A stretch of 64,000 bases of DNA from Tubiluchus corallicola. Its lineage: Eukaryota; Priapulida; Priapulimorpha; Priapulimorphida; Tubiluchidae. The DNA is taken from NCBI GenBank assembly GCA_030141605.1, contig JAQGDQ010000095.1, forward strand, positions 310,001 through 374,000, given 5' to 3'. Under the pieces are notes generated by a model. That model made no database searches. It had not been told where the DNA came from and saw nothing but the letters and a program-made list of their open reading frames with translations. The position numbers were made by a program, and so were the translations under genes. This document shows positions 57,031 through 64,000 of this stretch, piece by piece (position 1 is the first letter of the stretch; the number at the start of each line of letters is the position of its first letter).

Positions 57031-59858
57031 TGGGAATGGGATAGCCATTGTGCTCATTAGAAGAAGTAATGGTGTTTTACTGGCAGATTTCTGTTGATGT
57101 CAGTAGCAATGGCAGCTAGACATAGCCGACTCAGGTGCTACATAGAGCTTTCAGCACTTCAGGGCTATGCTTTTACAACATGTACAAGCGATGACCATAC
57201 AATTATATCAGTTTGGTGTTATTTCTACATTTTGGCAAAATGCAGCATAGTGTAGTTATGTTAAAATTTATTAATCATGGCAGTTATAGAATTGCTTATT
57301 ACTGTTATCCAGTGAACTGAAGTTTCGTTGAACTTGATAACTTGAATGGATCTAGGAGAACCTGGTGTATTGTCTTTCATACCGAGAAGCTGAAACTTGC
57401 AGTAGTACTACAGTACTTGATAACATGGACTTTAACGAAAAACGTGGCCCAACACAGACATGCAATTTTTAATTGAGCAACTGCTACTATGAAGTTTTAT
57501 CTGCGTGTTGGTAATTCACAAAAAGAGAAATAGACGTCGGAAATATTAAGCTCGCCCAATGATCACTAGGCAGCAATTAATGACATTAGAATTTTTATGC
57601 TGTCTTACTGCACACAAGCTTATCTGAGTTAATGCTGCGAATTGTTGTATGTTACTTTCCTTGACAGCAAGCGGTGAAAAAATACAAAACATTAGTCCTG
57701 ATTTCTAAACGGCTCTTATGTTTGGCCTTATCTTACTGCTCTTTTTACACATAAGTAGGGATTTTACAATTTAATAATCTATCTATGCAAAATATTTACT
57801 TACCAGTTGCACAGCAGCTGTAATATACTACTACATATTTCCTTAGGAACAAAAACTGCATAAAACGTGAATAAAAAGTAAAACTGGCACCCTGTGAGCA
57901 GTGTCTGTTATTGTGAAAGTCCACAGTGGTATAAAATAAAATTGGCAGTGGTGCATTAGAAATGTGTTGATTGTACAGTACTGAGATGTGCATTGAGATC
58001 TGCAATACTGAGATCACTAAAAACTCACACTAAAACTGCTCACTAAAAAACTTCAAATTTTGAACTCCAATTTCTAATTCTCTCTGAAAACACCTGAAGA
58101 CAGTAAGAATGATTTATCTTCATTAGTTTGTTTTTCTTTTATCTCTCTATGTGTTTTATCTCTTTTATCTTTTTCTAATAGTGTCTTCACAAGACATTAT
58201 GTTCTTTTTTCACTTAATTACTGTGTTTGATTAAATGTTGCACAATTCTAGTTGTATGTCTGCACATTCACATTGACTTTAGTTTTTTTATAGACTTTGC
58301 AACTTTTAGTTGCATAACTGAAATTGCATGCATGTGCTAGGCCTAAAGTGATATTGGTAAAGTTTTCAAAATTTAATTATTGTGCAGGGGAACACATTGT
58401 AATACTATTGTAAGGGTAACATACATTGTTTGATAGCAGCATTTTAAATTTGAAGAAAATTTATCCTTCTTTTGCCCAACAGCTTTTTTTACATTAAATA
58501 CTTCTACATTATACAACTTAAACAATGAGATTGTATGTCATCTCTGTCTACAGCAATTCAATTCCTTAGGTGACTGCTGGCATGAGGATAATGATGTAGA
58601 AGGATGGTTGTGAAATGCGGTACAGTTAAAAGGTGTAGGCAACCAAGCGTGCATAGTGTGTAGTGTCCAGTGGTGAACGTATTATGGTAAGGGTACTCAC
58701 GTTGCTCAGTGAATCAATCAAAGGTCAGTTTTTGAGGTTTAGTACTTTAATGCCTCCTATGGTTTTAACAGCAGTTAGCTAAAGTGATGTGTGTTCAATG
58801 AGCAAGTGGGATTAACGGGGACATACATACTGCAACTTTGCTGTTATCATCATTGCACAGATCATTCTTTTTTGTGAAATGTCAGGTAGTACTGCGTTTT
58901 CACTCAAGAGATGCCACTTCAAAGATATAATTAGCACAAAAGCGCAAAATATGGAATGACGTAGTAGCACAAATTGCAAGCACAGCACAGTTATTGTTCT
59001 AAAAAGTAGATTTATGAGTGTGATGCCCATGTACTGTTATAAGTGGTTTTAAGTTACAAAGTCAAGGCCTCCTTCAATGGTCTACTTAACCTTTAGAATT
59101 TAGTGACTTGGAAAATGAATAAACCAGTTCATCTGACCTAAATTCAAAGGTCAGTCGAACAAATGAAAGTCTTTTGAACAGTAATGTTAGTTAGTGAATG
59201 TAAAACTGCAAGACTTGTCTGAAGGAAGTGACAGAAAAGCACACTAACAAAACTGCAAAACCTGTTTAAAGAGAACAAAACAGTTTAATGAAAGTGCATC
59301 TCCAGTATTTAATTTGCAAGATATTTGTGTTCTGGTGGGACAGAGATCTTGGTCCCACACTTGGGTAACAAAGTACGAAATCAGGGACATTTTAGTAACA
59401 CATCAGATGTTTGCACTTTTAACAGAATAGTGAATTAGTTAATTATATGAAGATGAAGACAAGCAGGCAGACCAACAGATGACAAACTGAAAAATGGCTG
59501 ATTAAAGCAGTGTAAAAGCCAATTAATAATACATCCTGTAATGAGAGTGAAAGATCAAGTATTTATGGCATATGCCAGAAAACTATTGTTACCTGGTAAC
59601 TTATTTCTGCTTGAACATGTACTATTCCATTGACTGTCCTCTTGATTTACAGATCTTATTATATGTCATGCAAGATGACATTTTTGCAAGATGAATTAGT
59701 AAGAAAATCCAGATAAAAAGGTTTACATATTTGTGAAAAAGCTAAATTGGGTTATATAGTAAATAGCTTATTTAAGTGTATATTAATAATTTACTTTTTC
59801 ACTGTTTATAGAATTCAGCAACACACTCATATTAATTTAAACAAACTGGTGAGCTGGC
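57031..59858. other. Intergenic region between convergent CNIH4 and EHD
   Basis: The first part should be CNIH4 3' untranslated sequence. No frame with family resemblance, tandem array or TIR pair was found in these 2.8 kb. Confidence 0.4.
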
Positions 59859-59864
59859 TTTATT
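59859..59864 (-). terminator. EHD polyadenylation signal
   Basis: AATAAA on the minus strand, about 100 bases after the EHD stop codon. Confidence 0.6.
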
Positions 59865-59962
59865 GTCAAAATTGTTTTCCAAGACATTTACTTATCTAGT
59901 TTAGCTGAAAGTGCTTTTTTCAAAATATTACCTTATAAATCAGTAGCTTTCGAAAACTACAT

Positions 59963-62531
59963 CTAGTCACAGTATTTATCAAGTGCATCAGCATCACATG
60001 AACAGACAGATTCTGAAGCTAAACTGAAATTATGTTCAAATGAGTAGTTCGAGTTCAGTCGCTTGGAGGGCGGAACAAGGTGAGCAGGGAGGGTATTTGG
60101 CAATGAATAACCATCCAAACATATTCTTATTAGATAGTTAACCAAAGCCCATTCATCTTGATCCAGCATTCCATCATGGTCAATATCTGACAAGTTCCAA
60201 ATCTTACCCAAAACTGAATTAGGTAACTTTGACTTTAACATTTGCACTTTAGCAGTAGCACCTGTGATTTTTCCATTGATAGGAAACATTTGGCCAAATG
60301 TTTTGTCATATGCTTGTTTATGTTTTTGCACAACCCATTCTTCATCATGCATTCCTTCATTCACACCAGTTTCTCCATTGACATCAAAAGGTGAATCTAT
60401 GCTGCAGAAGGCACCTCCGTGAATATCGCCTGCTTGCCCAGCTTCTCGCATTTCAGCATCTGTACGCGGTATAACAGCAATAAGTTTAACAATATCCAAA
60501 GAAAGCATTCTTTCAACATCTGCGATAAGTTTTGGTTTTAATACACGAAATTTTTTAAAGTCATAGCCATTGAGTTGATGTTGAAGTTTAGAGGCGTTTG
60601 GGAAATCACCGAGCGGTACCTGATACTGTTTGTGAACCTAAAATAATTTTTATCAAAATAAATAAAAAACTAATGAAGCTTTCATTACAGAGTAATATAA
60701 ATATTGTCAAATAGGGTCATTGTAGATAACAGATCTGGTTGTTAGTATAGAAATTTAAGCTGTTGGAAAATTGGTGAACTTGTTGGTGCCACTGCCATGT
60801 TTATTAAGTAGTGCTCTACAGGACCCTGTTTAAGCATTTTCAGATTGTTGTACACTGCAATTGGAGAATAGCACAAAGTGTTGGAAGTTTAAAAATTTTC
60901 TTTCAGAACTTTTGTTTCTCTTTCTTTCACGAAAATTACAGCTTTATGATTTTGTTATTTGCAAAATGTGAAATTTGATTTTTAACTAATTAGTTTGTTA
61001 ATCTTGTTGGGAACTTCGTACAATTGAACAAATATGCCAAGGTTTTTAACTATGAAAAGCAGAATAGATTATAATAAATTAAAAATTTTGTGAATAAATC
61101 AAGCTAATGACAAATTCATCAGAACTTTTTATAGAAGGAAAAAAGCTAAAAAACCATGAACTAATCAGGACCTACACACACTTTTATTACTGTTGTTGTA
61201 TATACAAACCTGCTCAAAAACGTTTTTCAAATTTCTTATCAGTTCAAGCTTTTTCCTTTCTTTGCGAAACACTGATGGCATCTGTGACCTCAGGGTACTA
61301 ACGACATAAGCATGTGCCTATAAAAATTAGTTTCATTTAAAATGCCAGTACTTATCTGTAATAAATTTCTGACAGCATTTAACTTCAAAAGTTTTGTACA
61401 GATTTCTCTTTAATGTACTAAATTAATGCTACAGTAAATAAAATGTTACAAAAATTAACATTATTACAGTGAATGCTATATCTTTCTTGAAATGGCTACC
61501 ACATGCACTTTGCAACATTTTACAATCAACATAATATGCGTACAGATAATAACATGCAAATGGTAAGATGAAGTACTGATTATAACCTTAGACAAATTTA
61601 TGCTCTAAATATTAATATAGTTGAGTACCTTCGCAAGTCGTGCACGTTTAACCAAGTCGTTGATTTTTCTTAATGCAGCACTTCGAGGTAAGCTCTGTAA
61701 ATCATTTAGCAAATCTTGGCGTTCAGCTTCAAATAAGCATCGATTGTCAATGTGAGAAAGTGGTTGATCCCAAAACGACCCAATGTATACGCGTGTCACT
61801 TCAGGTGTACGTAATACTTTTCCTAAAGACCACATTAATGCACCGTATACTCTCATTAGTTGCTGGTGATTTACCATATCAGCTTTATTCAGTACAATTC
61901 TAATCTTTTCATCATGCTCTTTAATTGCTTCTATACCATTTTTAAACTCATCTGAAATGTCCAACTTGTGGGCATCGAATAGCAAGATTATTCTATCTAC
62001 TCTCTCTGCGAACCATGCTAATACTTCTGTTAAACTGTAGCCTCTGTTGATGCGCTCCTTTTCTCCAGAAAGTATACCAGGACTATCAATGAAAGACACC
62101 TCTTTAAGAACATCATTCTTAATCAATGAACACTGCAATCTATTAAGAAATACGTTGCCAAACTTAGAAAGGCCTTGAAATTGTCTTTCGGAATCCACAA
62201 TCAAAGCATTACCTGGGATAATCATTTCTTCTTCACCGTACATTACCGCCATAAATCCGTCCGTTGTTGGTTCAGGACCAATTCTCATTCCTGGAAACTT
62301 CTGTTGTAAAAGATTCGTTATGAAAGTTGTTTTGCCTGTAGAATACTGGCCTATTAGCAGAATCATCGGCTTAGCATCAAAATCACCATCGCGCAAAATA
62401 GGTGAATGAAAATCATGGAATTTATAATGTTCCTCAAGGGGCAATAGTTTTCTTTTATATATACTTTTCAGTGAGGCTGAAACTTTATCGCACAACTTTG
62501 TTTCTTGTGTGAAATACCGAGGAAATGACAT
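59963..62531 (-). CDS. EHD1: EHD1-4 family dynamin-like ATPase, 3 exons
   Basis: Joined exons on the minus strand: 62531-61629, 61317-61210, 60637-59963; all junctions in phase 0; 561 residues (human EHD1 has 534). EHD proteins bind ATP, assemble on tubular endosomes and drive recycling to the plasma membrane. Visible parts are the N-terminal helical 'LLPLEEHYKFHDFHSP' (29-44), the P-loop 'GQYSTGKTT' (61-69), 'EPTTD' switch I (87-91), 'DSPG' (149-152; the family usually has DTPG), 'NKAD' (215-218), a helical middle across exons 2-3, and an EH domain at about 435-530. Its EF-hand loop D488-E499 has ligands in place. 'LVPPSKR' (524-530) is followed by about 31 extra residues with three Cys. An invertebrate single-copy ancestor of EHD1-4 is likely; the EHD1 symbol marks the family. 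Confidence 0.93.
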
Positions 62532-62539
62532 TTTAAGAG

Positions 62540-62800
62540 GAATTAATATACGAATGCCCTACTTAAGTAAATTCAAGAAGGGATAATTCACGCGGCTTCC
62601 AACTTTTTGTCGGAGCCGCTGGCCAGCTTCGGCGTTGGTGGAAACCTTTGCAGAAGAGACTGTGGTCAAAGTGTACAAAGAGGAAGTGACGAACTATGGT
62701 TACGTATTTCGTTTTTGCGATTAACGGCTACGTTGGCGGCATCAAACGGCGGCTGATTAAAAAGTTTTGAGCCGCGCATTGACTGTAATAATAATATTCT
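62540..62800 (-). promoter_or_regulatory. Probable EHD promoter / 5' untranslated region
   Basis: This stretch upstream of the EHD start is richer in G, C and CpG than its surroundings (e.g. 'cgcggcttcc', 'gccgctggcc', 'acggcggctg'). I cannot place the transcription start. The interpretation rests on position and composition only. Confidence 0.35.
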
Positions 62801-63117
62801 TAATGCCGTCAATAAAAGTGGCATACGCGCAATTTTGAGAAGCCCAAATCACTTTTGCGTTTTTAATAAAACAAGAATATCTCAAATAAAAGCAATTATT
62901 AGTTTAGAAAAACTAAAAACATTTCATGAAAACGAAAAACAGTTGTAGCAATAAGTTTGTATTATGCAAATTGCAAATGCTTCTTCAATTTTCTTGTAAG
63001 CAAAATTTTACTGTTCTCCTGTGGAAAGTGGCTAGCTGACTGTATGATGGGCTGCCTACTATGTAAAACAGTAATGCCTTTTTAGTGATTTATTGATTTT
63101 CCTCTCCTTCCTTCTCT

Positions 63118-63217
63118 TAGAGACAAAGAGAGGGAGGAAGTGAAAAAGAGAGAGAGAGAGGAAGAAAGACACAAAGTGAGGGAGGGAGGGAGGGAGAGAG
63201 ACAGACACACAGAGAGA
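63118..63217 (+). repeat. GA/GGGA purine-rich microsatellite
   Basis: About 100 bp of imperfect ga and ggga units; the Ser/Leu-rich frame on the other strand is an artefact. Confidence 0.85.
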
Positions 63218-63272
63218 TCCTTCTTTTCCATTTGTTGAATGTTCTGCCATTTGTTTCTTGGTCTTTTACTCC

Positions 63273-63446
63273 AGCTGCTCTATTTGTTTGAACATTATGT
63301 AAGACCTATTTCAATTACACTTCAACCTATTGTATTGCGTGTTTACCTTCCCTTTTCATAGCTGTGAATAAATAATAAGAAGAATTATACGTTTTGATGA
63401 AAAGATGTACTATGACAATATAATTATAGTTAATAGATTAGTAAAG
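63273..63446 (-). repeat. Dispersed repeat, copy 2 (inverted partner at 3312-3486)
   Basis: Its reverse complement matches 3312-3486 over nearly the full length, with a few small insertions. On the minus strand it directly follows the truncated LINE endonuclease below, just as copy 1 follows LINE coding sequence. Confidence 0.75.
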
Positions 63447-63458
63447 GGGAGCTAAGAA

Positions 63459-64000
63459 CAAAAATATCTGAAATACCAAAAGTATTAATATAGTCAAAAT
63501 TACAGGAACGATAAACACATAATATTGTTAAACTACAACCGTTGGAATATAACTTAACACCAACAACTTCAGCGATAAAATTTAACTGCAAGCAGGCAAT
63601 AGAAAAATGCGACTTATAAAAAATAGCAACACCACCTCTAGCAGTCGTAGGAAAAATATTATGCCTGTCACATCTAATAACAGAATAACCTACAGGGCAA
63701 ATTGCCTCATTTGTAACATCTTCAGTTAACCACGTTTCACAAATACAAATAAAGTCTGGATTTTCAGTGATAACAAAACTAGAAAGATCTGCTAACTTGT
63801 TTATGAGGCCATTGCAATTAAAAACAAAACCAGTAATTACATTTGTATGAGAAGGAGCTTGAGGAATATTAACAGGAACATTACTATGTCAATTCGGATC
63901 ACAGGGGCCTGTACAATTGCCATTTTTGCTTCTTAAAGAGTAATAATTGGTGTGCAAAGTTATAGACTGAAAGAGGGCATTTGTCTGGGGTGATCGCAGT
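63459..64000 (-). pseudogene. LINE endonuclease domain, running off the window edge
   Basis: Minus-strand frames read 'NCNGLINKLADL', 'PDFICICETWLTED' (with the catalytic Glu), 'GYSVIRCDRHN', 'ARGGVAIFYKSHF' and 'EVVGVKLY', 'CVYRS'. This is the first half of a LINE apurinic-type endonuclease. It breaks off near 63459, before the GDFN and SDH motifs. At least one stop lies near 63885, and the 5' end lies beyond the window. Confidence 0.75.

Overview
This is an AT-rich animal nuclear contig. It has spliceosomal introns with GT/AG borders, four recognisable protein-coding genes and a heavy load of decayed transposons and simple repeats. Genes were read by joining exons whose codon phases match and whose product aligns with a known family. 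Most introns of the large gene are 170-1600 bp. LINEs are CR1/L2-like, and at least four TIR-bearing DNA elements are present. These traits, plus the gene families, suggest a marine invertebrate; an ascidian-like tunicate is possible, but that is only an inference.

Layout. (1) 1-22.2 kb holds no intact gene. It contains a LINE with a (TGTCTA)n tail (440-4253), a LINE copy whose two halves lie inverted to one another (5462-6643), homopurine and AT microsatellites (8.3-10.4 kb), degenerate GGAGT and telomere-like repeats (12.3-12.7 kb), an antisense LINE (13.6-16.15 kb), a long TAG-triplet array (16.6 kb), a tRNA-derived SINE head (17.5 kb) and LINE ends at 19 and 20.4 kb. (2) 22276-37089 (+) is PELP1, 21 exons and about 1195 residues, with a central segment I do not recognise. 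(3) 39756-42403 (-) is a methionine-R-sulfoxide reductase B gene, convergent with PELP1. (4) 47009-57030 (+) is CNIH4 (cornichon 4), 5 exons and 140 residues. Its introns 1 and 3 are packed with LINE and hAT-like insertions. (5) 59963-62531 (-) is an EHD1-4 family ATPase, 3 exons and 561 residues, convergent with CNIH4. (6) 63.1-64.0 kb carries a GA-rich repeat, a dispersed repeat shared in inverted orientation with 3.3 kb, and the endonuclease domain of another LINE.

The four genes act in separate housekeeping processes: ribosome maturation and nuclear coregulation (PELP1), protein repair (MSRB), export of cargo from the ER (CNIH4) and endosome recycling (EHD). They do not form an operon or pathway. 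The most notable observations are a set of TIR transposons with target-site duplications (one nested in a LINE, with two further diverged copies nearby), a twin-priming signature, and the unusual middle of PELP1. I found no CRISPR array, prokaryotic operon or virus-like gene.
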